Source: Brevibacillus massiliensis
GTDB taxonomy: Bacteria; Bacillota; Bacilli; Brevibacillales; Brevibacillaceae
Length of the DNA: 32,526 nucleotides
Assembly: GCF_000311785.1 (NCBI RefSeq)
Contig: NZ_HE978537.1
Span: 287,083-319,608 of the forward strand
Direction of reading: 5' to 3'
The position numbers and the translations under genes were made by a program. Every line of letters starts with the position of its first letter. Position 1 is the first letter of the stretch. Positions 1 to 8,807 of this stretch are shown here, piece by piece. The notes beneath the pieces were generated by a model. The model saw only the letters and a program-made list of their open reading frames with translations. It had not been told where the DNA came from and did no database searches.

Positions 1-1682
1 GGCGTCTTCATTTTTACCGTCTCGTCCTTGGTGGCGGAACGCACGTTGGTCGCGTGTTTTTCCTTGCACACGTTGACAGTAAGGTCGTTGTCCCGGCTGT
101 GTTCGCCGACAATCATCCCTTCGTACACTTCCGTCCCGGGAGGAATAAACATCACGCCGCGGTCTTCGACGGACATCAGGCCGTACGTCGTAGCTGTTCC
201 CGTCTCGCTGCTGACCAGCACTCCCGCACGGCGTCCGCCGACTTCGCCGAACACAAGCGGACGGTAACTGTCAAATGAGTGGTTCATGATCCCGTAACCG
301 CGGGTAATCGTCAAAAATTCCGTGCGATAGCCGATCAGTCCCCGCGAAGGGATCAGGAATTCAAGACGGACCTGCCCGAAGCCGTTGTTGACCATGTTCA
401 CCATCTCGGCTTTACGCATGCCAAGCGTCTCCATGACGGATCCGGTGTATTCTTCCGGTACGTCAATCATCAGGCGTTCCGTCGGCTCCATTTTTTTGCC
501 GTCAATCTCGCGCACGATGACTTCCGGCTTGGAAACGGCGAGTTCGTATCCTTCCCTGCGCATATTTTCCACGAGGATGGACAGGTGAAGTTCGCCGCGG
601 CCGGAAACGATAAATGCATCAGGCGAATCGGTCTCTTCGACGCGCAGCGAAACATCCGTTTCCAGCTCCGCCATCAGCCTGTCTCGCAGCTTGCGGGATG
701 TCACGTGCTTCCCTTCACGACCGGCAAACGGGCTGTTGTTTACCAGGAAAGTCATCTGCAGGGTCGGTTCATCTATTTTCAGCAGCGGCAGCGCATCAGG
801 GTGATCGGCGTGGCAAATCGTCTCGCCTACGTTGATGTCCTCCAAACCGGCAATCGCGACGATGTCGCCGGCGCGGGCGCTCTTCTGCTCTACGCGCTGC
901 AACCCGGAAAAGCCGAACAGCTTTTGCACCCGCATCTTTTTCACGGTACCGTCCCGCTTCACGACCGCCACTTGTTCGTTTACGTCAATCTTGCCGCGGA
1001 AAATGCGTCCAATGCCGATCCGGCCGAGAAAATCGTTGTAGTCCAAGAGTGTCACCTGCATTTGCAGCGGCTGTTCTTCATCTGCTTCGGGGGCCGGGAT
1101 GTGTTCGACGATGACGTCAAACAGCGGTTTTAAATCAGCCTCCAGCTTATCCGGTTCCATCCCGGCAATGCCGCGCAGCCCGGAGGCGTACACAATCGGG
1201 AATTCCAGTTGGTCCTCGGTGGCATCCAGGTCGATAAACAGGTCGTACACTTCATTGATGACTTCCTGAGGACGGGCATTCTCGCGGTCTACCTTGTTGA
1301 CCACCACGACCGGTGTCACACCCGCTTCCAGGGCCTTGCGGAGTACAAAGCGGGTCTGCGGCATGCACCCTTCAAAAGCGTCGACAATCAACAACACCCC
1401 GTCTACCATGCTCATAATTCGTTCTACTTCACCGCCGAAGTCAGCATGGCCAGGGGTATCCAAAATATTGATCGTATACTCTTTGTATTGTACAGAAGTT
1501 GTTTTGGCTAAGATGGTAATTCCGCGTTCTCTCTCTAAATCGTTCGAGTCCATCATCCGCTCTTCCACATGCTGATTGCTGCGGAACGTTCCGGACTGGA
1601 TCAATAATTTATCCACCAGCGTCGTCTTGCCGTGGTCGACGTGGGCGATAATCGCTACATTTCGGATATCGTGGCGTTTCAT
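1..1682 (-). CDS. typA: Translational GTPase TypA/BipA (3' end outside window)
   Basis: Ribosome-associated GTPase of the EF-G/LepA superfamily, involved in ribosome assembly and stress or cold adaptation. The minus-strand frame is open from the ATG at 1680-1682 to the window edge, giving about 560 residues; the family is usually just over 600, so roughly the last 50 are missing. The N-terminus carries the P-loop AHVDHGKTT (residues 13-21). RGIT (G2), DTPGH (G3) and NKVD (G4) follow, then the EF-G-like beta-barrel domain and the C-terminal BipA region. The start is supported by AGGGGG five bases upstream. The gene is divergent from the lipoprotein gene at 1829, with about 146 bp between them. 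Identification is near certain. Confidence 0.97.
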   Translation of the reverse strand, partial: MKRHDIRNVAIIAHVDHGKTTLVDKLLIQSGTFRSNQHVEERMMDSNDLERERGITILAKTTSVQYKEYTINILDTPGHADFGGEVERIMSMVDGVLLIVDAFEGCMPQTRFVLRKALEAGVTPVVVVNKVDRENARPQEVINEVYDLFIDLDATEDQLEFPIVYASGLRGIAGMEPDKLEADLKPLFDVIVEHIPAPEADEEQPLQMQVTLLDYNDFLGRIGIGRIFRGKIDVNEQVAVVKRDGTVKKMRVQKLFGFSGLQRVEQKSARAGDIVAIAGLEDINVGETICHADHPDALPLLKIDEPTLQMTFLVNNSPFAGREGKHVTSRKLRDRLMAELETDVSLRVEETDSPDAFIVSGRGELHLSILVENMRREGYELAVSKPEVIVREIDGKKMEPTERLMIDVPEEYTGSVMETLGMRKAEMVNMVNNGFGQVRLEFLIPSRGLIGYRTEFLTITRGYGIMNHSFDSYRPLVFGEVGGRRAGVLVSSETGTATTYGLMSVEDRGVMFIPPGTEVYEGMIVGEHSRDNDLTVNVCKEKHATNVRSATKDETVKMKT

Positions 1683-1710
1683 AAGTTCCCCCTTTTTTTC
1701 CGTACACTCC

Positions 1711-1740
1711 ATAATAACAGGAAATGCGTCTTGGATACAA
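1711..1740 (-). promoter_or_regulatory. Probable sigma-A promoter of typA
   Basis: On the minus strand, TTGTAT (1735-1740) and TATTAT (1711-1716) are separated by 18 bp and end about 29 bp before the typA start codon. Match to consensus is 4/6 and 5/6. This is a prediction from sequence only. Confidence 0.5.
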
Positions 1741-1828
1741 TGTAAAATCATTTCCGTTTGATCTGGTTCGGAGTTCCTGTGTAATCCGCCGCCTGCCGTA
1801 CACACTACAAATGGAGGTGGCAAACAAC

Positions 1829-2485
1829 ATGAAAAAGCTGATCGTTCCACTCGCCTGTCTGGCGCTTGTCACTCTGCTTCCTGCCTGCGGCACCAACCGC
1901 GCAGCAGGCCCCAACCCGGGTGCCAGGACACAGGGCACCTATCCCGGTACGTATACCCAACAAAGCGCTGTCAACCGGGGTGATTACATTCCGTTTGAAT
2001 ACCACCGCAGCAATAACGCCACCGGCATCCCGTACCACAATACAGGAATCATCGCGGACGGGAATCCGGGTACCCCTTACACTTCCCAAAGTGCAACCGG
2101 CCATCGGTTTTCCTTTAACCAGAACCTTGCCGATCGCATGGTAACGGCCGCTCAAAACGTCCCTGGCGTCACCAAGGCTACAGCGCTGGTCCGCGGCAGC
2201 GATGCCATCATCGGCATTCGCACGAGGATGGCTGATGTGAGACAGCGGAACGTGATTGAACGCCAAGTGTACAATGCTGCCCGGGCGATCGCGCCGTCTC
2301 ACAATATTCACGTAACCTCGGACATCGGCATGATAACCCGGATTGACGGGTTGAACCACAACCTGCGAAATTACGGGATTACCTCGGGTCCGACCACCGT
2401 TACAAGCAATCTGTCCAATGCAGTGACCGACTTCGGTTACCTGCTGCGCGATTTGGGCCGGACCGTAACGGCGCCGTTTCGGTAA
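1829..2485 (+). CDS. ylaJ: YhcN/YlaJ-family sporulation lipoprotein
   Basis: Predicted lipoprotein of 218 aa, related to the spore-associated YhcN/YlaJ family. It starts at ATG 1829, preceded by GGAGGTGG at 1813-1820; a longer in-frame extension upstream lacks a ribosome site and is not needed. The N-terminus is a type II signal peptide with positive KK, a hydrophobic stretch and lipobox LPAC, so Cys18 should be lipidated. The low-complexity Asn/Thr/Tyr/Gly-rich section (about residues 20-90) is followed by a conserved domain containing [11 protein letters not shown] and a [17 protein letters not shown] segment, as in the family. As I recall, typA and ylaJ are near neighbours in B. subtilis, which supports the symbol. 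Its molecular role is unknown; relatives contribute to spore germination or outgrowth. Confidence 0.85.
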   Translation: MKKLIVPLACLALVTLLPACGTNRAAGPNPGARTQGTYPGTYTQQSAVNRGDYIPFEYHRSNNATGIPYHNTGIIADGNPGTPYTSQSATGHRFSFNQNLADRMVTAAQNVPGVTKATALVRGSDAIIGIRTRMADVRQRNVIERQVYNAARAIAPSHNIHVTSDIGMITRIDGLNHNLRNYGITSGPTTVTSNLSNAVTDFGYLLRDLGRTVTAPFR

Positions 2486-2500
2486 AAGGACTCTAACAGC

Positions 2501-2546
2501 AAAAAAGGGTCTGTTCCCAGTAGGATTCTACTGGACAGTCCCTTTT
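2501..2546. terminator. Bidirectional hairpin terminator
   Basis: A long imperfect inverted repeat (AAAAGGGTCTGTTCCCAGTAG against CTACTGGACAGTCCCTTTT) has a short loop. It ends in TTTT on the plus strand and in TTTTTT on the minus strand. It can stop both the lipoprotein gene (plus) and the catabolic island (minus), whose last gene ends at 2566. Confidence 0.8.
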
Positions 2547-2565
2547 CGCATTTGACGATCCCGAA

Positions 2566-3003
2566 TTAGACAAGTGCCGCGTAGCGATTTTCCGGACAGC
2601 TCTCTTTCAGATGCAAGCGCTGTTTCACTTCCCTGTTGACCAAATACTTGGGGTACTCGCCATGCAGCAGCACATCGGCAACCCCCATCGCCGCCTTGGC
2701 CCGCATTTCCGCAGCGGCTTCCTCCGAATACCAGGCGACATGCGGCGTGAGAATCACGTTTTCCATCGCAAGCAGCGGGTTGTCCGGCGGGATCGGTTCG
2801 CGCTCGACCACATCCAGTGCCGCTCCGGCAATCCTGCCCGCCTGCAGCGCCGCAATCAGCGCCCGCTCGTCGATCACCGGCCCCCGCGAGGTGTTGATGA
2901 CGATCGCTCCTGTTTTCATGGCGGCAAACTGCTGCTCCCCGATCAGCCCTTCCGTCGCCTGGGTCAGCGGCGCATGAACCGAGATGATATCGGCGCTCGC
3001 ACA
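2566..3003. repeat. Direct repeat copy 1 (about 438 bp)
   Basis: Gapless match to 8808-9245 in the same orientation, with about 20 mismatches counted by eye (about 95% identity). One end coincides exactly with the stop codon of both genes. The other end stops within the dinucleotide-binding domain, around GGCGCTC(G/C)CACA. Confidence 0.9.
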
Positions 3004-3087
3004 CCCCAGCGAAATGCCCAATCCGGCAAAAGTCCATTTTGCACATTTTTTCAAAAATTCCCTCCGATTTCTCGCTTCGTTTGGCAT
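2566..3087 (-). pseudogene. Chimeric remnant: Tat-like leader fused to C-terminal half of a D-2-hydroxyacid dehydrogenase
   Basis: An open frame of 173 aa. Residues from about 31 onward match residues 199-341 of the dehydrogenase at 8808-9833 with only four amino-acid differences by eye. The catalytic Arg (NTSRGP), Glu (VEREP) and His (TPHVAW) are present. The whole substrate-domain N-terminus and the glycine-rich GFGNIP dinucleotide loop are missing, so it should not work as a dehydrogenase. Residues 1-30 are unrelated to that enzyme and resemble a twin-arginine leader: N-R-R-E-F-L-K-K, then an uncharged stretch. This leader has its own ribosome site (AGGGGGA, about 6 nt before the ATG). The best reading is a deletion or recombination junction near 3003 joining the start of one gene to the end of a former paralogue. 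Whether it is expressed or exported is unknown. Confidence 0.75.
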
Positions 3088-3254
3088 GGACCATCCCCCT
3101 ACTTCTTGGCTTTATGGAAAAGAAGTAAGATATGTTCAATGATGAAAATATTTTATTCAGTATAGCACTTCGGCTAAAAACAGAAGTTGTCTTAATTTTC
3201 CAATAATGGTGGATTATTTTTCTGTTCCCGAAAAGAAGCCGGCCTTTTCCGAAT

Positions 3255-3286
3255 AAAAAAAAGACAGTGGTTTTCACTGTCTTTCG
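3255..3286 (-). terminator. Intrinsic terminator downstream of the IclR gene
   Basis: Perfect stem AAAGACAGTG / CACTGTCTTT with a 4-5 base loop. On the minus strand it is followed by a run of Ts (TCTTTTTTTTATTC). It lies about 20 bp after the IclR stop codon and separates that gene from the chimeric remnant. Confidence 0.85.
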
Positions 3287-3306
3287 ACTGGGACCCCCGG
3301 TTTTGC

Positions 3307-4080
3307 TCACAGATTTCGCATCGCAACCCCGTATCCCATTTGCTCGGACATCTCATCTGCCGCCTCTTTTAGCAAGTGGAGGAAATGCTCCAGTTCCCGG
3401 TCGTCGACACGGGAGACGAGCGTGGAGATGCTGACTGCGGCAATGACCTGCCCGCTGTGGTTCCAAATGGGAACGGCAATGCAGCGAACCCCCGGCTCGT
3501 TCTCTTGATTGTCGATGGCGTAGCCCTGCTGGCGGACTTTCTCCAGTTCATTGCGGAAATCCTGTTCATTCGTTATCGTCCTGGAGGTATGGGCCGCATA
3601 GTGATAGCCAGCCAATATGCTGGAGAGCTCCGCTTCACTCTTCCATGCGACAAGCACTTTGCCTACCCCGCTGGAGTGAACGGGAATTCTCCTGCCGATG
3701 CGGGAGTACAAAATCGTGGCCAAAGGCCCTTCCACCTTGTCGATGTAGACTCCCTCTTTGCCGTCCATAATGACGAGATGAGTGGTTTGCCCTGTCTTCA
3801 TGGAAAGATCAACCAAATACCTCTTGGCTACTTTCCGTATATCCAGGCCATGGATGACAAAATTCCCTCTTTCGAAAAGCTTCATTCCCAGCCGATACCT
3901 GCCGTTCTCAGGGTTTTGGTCGATGTAGCCGTGCAACTGCAATGTTTTCAACAGGGAATGAACCGTGCTCTTATGCAACTGCATGCGCGCGCTGATATCC
4001 GTGATCTTCAACTCCTGATCCTGCTCGTCAAAAAGATCGAGAATTTTCAGTGCACGTTCCACAGCTTGAATGATCGGCAT
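3307..4080 (-). CDS. IclR-family transcriptional regulator
   Basis: DNA-binding regulator of 257 aa in the IclR family, usually controlling sugar-acid or aromatic-acid catabolism. The N-terminal winged helix-turn-helix covers about residues 5-65, with ERALKILDLF and an HKSTVHSLLKTL recognition helix. The C-terminal effector domain contains GVGKVLVAW and GYAIDNQENEPGVRCIAVPI, the IclR signature region. Two ATGs compete (4089 and 4080). The ribosome site AAGGATGG overlaps the first and sits about 5 nt before the second, so 4080 is preferred. It is the last intact gene of unit 2, 76 bp after the dehydratase, and is a good candidate to bind the KdgR-like palindrome in the unit 2 leader at 15132-15146. 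Effector unknown. Confidence 0.9.
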   Translation of the reverse strand: MPIIQAVERALKILDLFDEQDQELKITDISARMQLHKSTVHSLLKTLQLHGYIDQNPENGRYRLGMKLFERGNFVIHGLDIRKVAKRYLVDLSMKTGQTTHLVIMDGKEGVYIDKVEGPLATILYSRIGRRIPVHSSGVGKVLVAWKSEAELSSILAGYHYAAHTSRTITNEQDFRNELEKVRQQGYAIDNQENEPGVRCIAVPIWNHSGQVIAAVSISTLVSRVDDRELEHFLHLLKEAADEMSEQMGYGVAMRNL

Positions 4081-4156
4081 GTTATCCATCCTTTTACGTC
4101 GTGATTACGGAGTTGTTTTGTACCATCCATCTTACCACAGAATGGGAGCCGACAAA

Positions 4157-6388
4157 TCACTTTTTGCTGCTGTCGCCTCCGTAATCCAACGACGCTTGGC
4201 GGATCGGTCCGGCATACGTGACATCGGTCTTATAGTCCAGCACCGCCTCCTCCCAGACGCTGAGCGGAACGACTCCGTTTGCCGCATCCGTATGTCCGGT
4301 CAGGCGATTGCTGGCCGCCACTTGTCTTTGGCGTGTGCGGATGGCGGACAGCCGGCGATCAGCCAGCTCGGCTCGCTTTGCCTTGACCGGTTCAAAGGAA
4401 AATGCCAGTTTGCCGCTCTGCAAAGCGTTCTCGTCAATGAAGTGGATCTGCCGCTCCCGCAGGTTGAGGTAGAGCAGATCCCCAGTTTGCAGGTACAAGA
4501 TCCCCCCGCCTTCCGACGCCTCCGGTGTCATATGGCCAATCGCCGCTCCGTACGTCACCCCGGAGTAGCGGCCGTCGCTGATCAGCATCGCCAGCCGTTT
4601 CAGCCGGCGATTGGCATTGATATGCTGCATCGGGGTGAACATCTCGGGCATGCCAAAAGCAATCGGCCCCTGTCCGGAGATGACAACCGAAATTTTCAAT
4701 TCCCCGGAATCGACCATACGCTCAAACAGCAGGTCGGCGTCGAGCGCAAGCCAGTCTTCGTAATGCCGGGGCGCATTGTGCCTCAGCACAGCCAACAGGG
4801 TTTCCCTCGGGAAGGTCCCGGCCTCTTTCACCTTCTCCAGCAAATGCGAATCCAGCAGGCTGCGGTTGGCGTCATCCTCGTTTTCAAAGTAGAGGACAAA
4901 AGCCACTTTCTTATCGAACTCATCCAGTTGGCTGGTCGTCATTCCGCTGATTTTTACGACCGCGCTTTCAAAAAAATTGCCGGTGAGCACATCCACTCCG
5001 CTGAACGGACGGCGCGGTGTCGAGAGAATAATCGGATTTTCCTTCACGTGTGCGGCCGACAAGCGTTCCTGATCGGCCAACCGCTCCCGCCAGGTGGTCC
5101 CTGTGACCGTGGGTGCATCCACATCCATCGGCACGCCGTTTTGCAGCAGTTCGTAAAACAGCGTCTCCATCCCCCTGCTCTGACCGCTGCAGCACTGCAT
5201 CGCCAGGGCGAAGATATCGCGCCCCTGGGTCAAACTGTAATCAAACAGATCGGGAACCGGATGCTCGTGGTGAATCCGGTCCAATTCCCCCAGGCTGAAC
5301 CTGTAGCCGCCGTACAGCATTGCCGCAACGAGATGCATCATCAGATTGGTGGAGCCGCCTGACGCGCTGTGGATGCGGATCGCATTGCGAATGTTGGCGG
5401 CAATCACGTTGGCTGTGCCGAACACCGGATTGTTGATCATCGTGCCAAGGCTGTCAACAACCTGGTTCACCCTCTCCTGTGCGGGCGGGGCTGTCAAAAG
5501 CTCCACCGCGGGATGAACCAGCCCCAGTCCGGCGACAAGGTGGCGGGAACTGTTGCCCGTGCCGTTAAAAGCGCAAACCCCGCCTTTTCCGTCACAGGTG
5601 GCAACCGCCAGACGCTGCTCGTACTCTTTATGCGTTGTTTTGCTGATGATGCCGCGGTCCACCGCCCGCTCCAGCACGCCTTGAAAAGCCGTATTGGAGG
5701 AGCACTGCAGGATATAGGCCATGGCATCCCGCAAATCGTCGGCAATGTCAGGCGCTCCTTTTTCTTCCGCCGTCTTTGCCACCTGCTCCAGTTCGGCAAA
5801 CAGCTCAGCCGGTATCGTTCCGCCCTGCAGGACGTGTGCAGGGGCAAACGTGGCAAAAACCGGCGCTTCTCCCCGGTACCGGCGGATCCTGTCCAGATGG
5901 GCCAGCGCGCTGACCACGCCAAGCGGCTGCTTGTCACAGCCCTGGATGACGAAGGCGCCGTGGTAGCTGTGGGCTTCCATCTGGTTCACCACCATCTGGG
6001 CGACCGCGTTGCGGCTTTGCAGGGAATAACTCATTCCCTGGTTGCTCTGGGCCGTGCCGTCGCACATCACGGGCGTGGAAAAGTAGAACGGAACGCCGCC
6101 GTTTTGCCAGATGCGGATGGCCGCCCGGCTGGACGTCTGAAAATCCATGATATGGGCCGGATGATCGGCAGATCCGCCGATAATGGCGATCCGGGGCGCG
6201 TTTGCCTCAAGGCGGTTGTAGATTTCCTCCAAGGTCCAGTCAGGGGTCGGCCCCCCGTAGGACGAACCGAGAATTTGCTTGGCCCGATCCAAGAGCCCGG
6301 CTACGCAGATCGGTTCGTTCGCCTTCCCTTGGACGTTGTCGCGGTAAGGGTTGATCTGGTTGTGGATCGGGGGAAATCGTTTGGACAT
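4157..6388 (-). CDS. IlvD/Edd-family sugar-acid dehydratase (YjhG/YagF-like)
   Basis: Predicted iron-sulfur dehydratase that would convert an aldonic acid (xylonate-like substrates are known for YjhG/YagF) into a 2-keto-3-deoxy acid in the cytoplasm. The protein is 743 aa when started at ATG 6388, which follows AAGGAGGAG by about 10 nt; an upstream ATG at 6430 has no ribosome site. Cys109 (VMCDGT), Cys151 (QGCDKQ) and Cys272 (GVCAFNGTGNS) are spaced like the three cluster-binding cysteines of IlvD/Edd enzymes. The C-terminus carries the SDGRYSGVTYGAAIGHMTPE segment typical of the family. By memory it is longer than E. coli YjhG/YagF (about 655 aa), so substrate transfer from that pair is uncertain. 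It follows the LarA-like isomerase by about 60 bp in unit 2, which suggests consecutive steps. Confidence 0.85.
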   Translation of the reverse strand: MSKRFPPIHNQINPYRDNVQGKANEPICVAGLLDRAKQILGSSYGGPTPDWTLEEIYNRLEANAPRIAIIGGSADHPAHIMDFQTSSRAAIRIWQNGGVPFYFSTPVMCDGTAQSNQGMSYSLQSRNAVAQMVVNQMEAHSYHGAFVIQGCDKQPLGVVSALAHLDRIRRYRGEAPVFATFAPAHVLQGGTIPAELFAELEQVAKTAEEKGAPDIADDLRDAMAYILQCSSNTAFQGVLERAVDRGIISKTTHKEYEQRLAVATCDGKGGVCAFNGTGNSSRHLVAGLGLVHPAVELLTAPPAQERVNQVVDSLGTMINNPVFGTANVIAANIRNAIRIHSASGGSTNLMMHLVAAMLYGGYRFSLGELDRIHHEHPVPDLFDYSLTQGRDIFALAMQCCSGQSRGMETLFYELLQNGVPMDVDAPTVTGTTWRERLADQERLSAAHVKENPIILSTPRRPFSGVDVLTGNFFESAVVKISGMTTSQLDEFDKKVAFVLYFENEDDANRSLLDSHLLEKVKEAGTFPRETLLAVLRHNAPRHYEDWLALDADLLFERMVDSGELKISVVISGQGPIAFGMPEMFTPMQHINANRRLKRLAMLISDGRYSGVTYGAAIGHMTPEASEGGGILYLQTGDLLYLNLRERQIHFIDENALQSGKLAFSFEPVKAKRAELADRRLSAIRTRQRQVAASNRLTGHTDAANGVVPLSVWEEAVLDYKTDVTYAGPIRQASLDYGGDSSKK

Positions 6389-6449
6389 GGGCACAGCTCC
6401 TCCTTGAAAACAGTATCGTTTTTCTTCCATTGGGCCGCAGCCGTCTGCC

Positions 6450-7700
6450 TCACGAAAAGTTCATCACTAGCGGGTCGGACAGCACTTCGATGTCTTCCCG
6501 TTCCCTTGCCTCTGGCAGCAGGCTTTCAGAAATCCAGATCTCTCCCAGGTGCAGCGTATTTTCGATGCGAACGAGCCGCACGCGGTTCAGATCAAAGGCA
6601 TTGCACGTCTTGATCGCAGCCTTCACCGCCAACTCCCCTGTGTCGAGAAACATCGGAAGCTTGACCATGTCGACTACCGTGCTGGTCAGCGCGTTGGCAT
6701 ACCCTTTTTCCCAGTCGATCTCTTCAAACACTCTTCGCGTGGTGATATCCGCCATTCCGATTCCGTTGGCGTTGCCGTGCGTTCTTTCGGTCAGGCCGAG
6801 AACGACCGTGCGGGCAGCCTTTATCCCGCCGCTTGCAAACGGCGTCGCAAAGCGCCCGGTAATATTCGGGTCCATGCCGTCACCGGAGATGTCCTTGCCA
6901 ATCTCGTCGACCACCAGCACATCGAGCGGGTCAAACAGGATCTTTGGCATCAGGGCTTTCGCCTCGAGCAGCAGCTTCGGCTCTTCATCGGCCAGCTTCT
7001 CCGCGGGAATCGCGACGATCCTGGCCGGTCGTTCAAAGGCGTTTTCAATCGTGCCTACCCCAAAGATGATCGGCGTCCTGCCAATCATCACCTTGGCCAT
7101 TTCCTGCACGTGCTCCGCCATGAACTTAAAGCTGTAGGCATGGGCAGCTTCTGCGCCGCGCTGCTTGCCCAGGCCGATCGTGATCATTTTCATCAGCCCG
7201 CTCTCCACCGGGCCGCGAAACGCAGTGTGGGGCTTGATCCGGTTGATCACAATGATCTTGTCCGCAGAATAAGCGTTCTTGTCGATGTAAACGGGCAGGC
7301 CGCTTGGAAGTTTGCCCACCTCCACGACTTCCATGCTGGAGCAAATCGGCGCTTCGACGAACGCTTCCGTGACCCCCAGTGACTCCAGCACTTCCTGCTG
7401 TCCTGCTGCCGTCGCTCCCCCGTGGCTGCCCATCGCCGGCACGATAAAGGGAAGGCCGCCGGCCGCCTTCACCGCTCTCACCACCTCCCTCGCGATGGTG
7501 GAAATCTCGGCGACGCCGCGGCTCCCGACCGCGATGGCTACCCGGTTCCCGGGCGCTATACGCGAAAGCACGCCCGCCTCCCTGACCGCCCTGCGGACGG
7601 CATCGGCCACATCTGCCAGTTCGGGAGCGTGAAAGTGCTGTCTCACCCTGGCCATCCGGGGAATCGGGATATCGCGAAGCAGCTCTGCGATGATCTGCAT
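6450..7700 (-). CDS. LarA-like isomerase, DUF2088 (nickel-pincer family)
   Basis: 416-aa homologue of lactate racemase LarA, whose family racemises or epimerises 2-hydroxyacids by hydride transfer on a nickel-pincer nucleotide. Visible landmarks are GSHGGAT (His93), NRIKPHTAF (His158), SGLMK (Lys171) and AEAAH (His187). By spacing these align with LarA His108, His174, the cofactor-linked Lys184 and His200. The start ATG at 7700 is preceded by GGAGGAGAGG. It lies between the orphan DctP gene and the dehydratase, so it probably changes the configuration at C2 of the imported acid before dehydration. LarB, LarC and LarE, which make the cofactor, are not encoded in this window. An unrelated activity of a DUF2088 branch cannot be excluded. 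Confidence 0.82.
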   Translation of the reverse strand: MQIIAELLRDIPIPRMARVRQHFHAPELADVADAVRRAVREAGVLSRIAPGNRVAIAVGSRGVAEISTIAREVVRAVKAAGGLPFIVPAMGSHGGATAAGQQEVLESLGVTEAFVEAPICSSMEVVEVGKLPSGLPVYIDKNAYSADKIIVINRIKPHTAFRGPVESGLMKMITIGLGKQRGAEAAHAYSFKFMAEHVQEMAKVMIGRTPIIFGVGTIENAFERPARIVAIPAEKLADEEPKLLLEAKALMPKILFDPLDVLVVDEIGKDISGDGMDPNITGRFATPFASGGIKAARTVVLGLTERTHGNANGIGMADITTRRVFEEIDWEKGYANALTSTVVDMVKLPMFLDTGELAVKAAIKTCNAFDLNRVRLVRIENTLHLGEIWISESLLPEAREREDIEVLSDPLVMNFS

Positions 7701-7714
7701 GGTCCTCTCCTCCT

Positions 7715-8773
7715 TTACTGCCGCGCCTTGGCTACCTCGTCGTACATCTCCTGGACGAGATCCTCGCCAATTTCCTTGGCAAATTTGTCGATCACGGGCT
7801 TGATGATTTCCTGCATGCGCTCCTTTTCCTCCGCGGATACCTCGTTGACCTGCATGCCGGCTGCTTTCAAATCATCCAGCGCTTTTTGGTTCTCTGTGCG
7901 GTTCAGTTCACGCTGGTACGCTCCTGCCTCGACAGCCGAATCCCGTAAAATCTGCTGCTCCTCCACGGAAAGCTGATCCCAGAACTTTTTGCCGACGAGG
8001 AAGACGAACGGTGTATAGACGTGCTTCGTCAGGCTGAGATAGGGCTGCACTTCATTGTATTTATTCGATTTGATCGTGGCCAGCGGGTTCTCCTGACCGT
8101 CGACCGTGTGGCTCTCCAACGCGCTGAACACTTCTGAAAAGGCCATCGGCGAGGGATTGGCGCCCAGCGCCTGAAACGCTTCGAGATGCACCTGGTTTTG
8201 CATGGTGCGGATCTTCAGGCCTTTGAAGTCTTCCGCTTTCGCCACCGGATGTTTGCTGTTGGTCAGATTGCGGAAGCCGTTTTCCCAATAGCCCAAACCG
8301 ATCAGGTTATGTTCAGGCAGCTTCTCCAGCAGCTTTTGCCCCAGTGGACCGTCCAGCACGGCATGCGCTTCCTTTTCTTCGTTAAAGACAAACGGAAAAT
8401 CGAAAATGGCATACTCCTTGATATTGCCAACCAGCGGCGAGGTGGAGGGAATCGTGATTTCCTGCAATCCGGCTTGCAGGGCTTCCGTCATTTTTTTGTC
8501 ATCCCCCAGCTGGGCGGCATAATAGGGCTGTACTTTCAGCTTTCCGCCGCTCTTTTGGCTGACCAGTTCAGCAAATTTTTTCAATCCCTGGCCTTCCGGG
8601 TGGTCCTCATTCAGCCCGATCCCTGCCTTGATCGTCCGTTCCTGGATGCCTGTCGCGGCCGCCGGCGGTGAAGACGCTGCCGGGCTTTCCTTCCCGCCTC
8701 CGCACCCTGCCAGAAACAAAAGCAGCGCTGCAGCGGTGCAGCCGATGACCGTGTTGTGCAGCCATTTTTTCAC
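7715..8773 (-). CDS. dctP: TRAP transporter substrate-binding protein DctP (orphan, third copy)
   Basis: Extracytoplasmic solute-binding lipoprotein of 352 aa for a tripartite ATP-independent (TRAP) importer of carboxylates. The start is GTG 8773, which follows GGGGGG by 6 nt; an in-frame TTG further upstream would overlap the preceding stop region. The signal peptide ends in lipobox FLAGC. Family landmarks are FRNLTNSKHPV, FKGLKIRTMQN (the Arg that holds the substrate carboxylate) and MAFSEVFSALESHTVDGQENP. No DctQ or DctM follows it; the next gene is the LarA-like isomerase. It may share the DctQM pair encoded about 1 kb upstream in the same operon. It resembles the DctP at 17225 more than the one at 11699. 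Confidence 0.93.
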   Translation of the reverse strand: MKKWLHNTVIGCTAAALLLFLAGCGGGKESPAASSPPAAATGIQERTIKAGIGLNEDHPEGQGLKKFAELVSQKSGGKLKVQPYYAAQLGDDKKMTEALQAGLQEITIPSTSPLVGNIKEYAIFDFPFVFNEEKEAHAVLDGPLGQKLLEKLPEHNLIGLGYWENGFRNLTNSKHPVAKAEDFKGLKIRTMQNQVHLEAFQALGANPSPMAFSEVFSALESHTVDGQENPLATIKSNKYNEVQPYLSLTKHVYTPFVFLVGKKFWDQLSVEEQQILRDSAVEAGAYQRELNRTENQKALDDLKAAGMQVNEVSAEEKERMQEIIKPVIDKFAKEIGEDLVQEMYDEVAKARQ

Positions 8774-8807
8774 ATTGATCCCCCCAACATTTTTCTTTTT
8801 CTCTCTT

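Noticed and set aside
279-1133. Long plus-strand open frame of 284 codons
   Set aside because: It lies entirely antisense to typA, whose protein sequence is unmistakable on the minus strand.
4070-6613. Two long plus-strand open frames (430 and 414 codons)
   Set aside because: Both are antisense shadows of the IlvD/Edd dehydratase and its neighbours, with no family-like sequence and composition typical of a reversed GC-rich gene.
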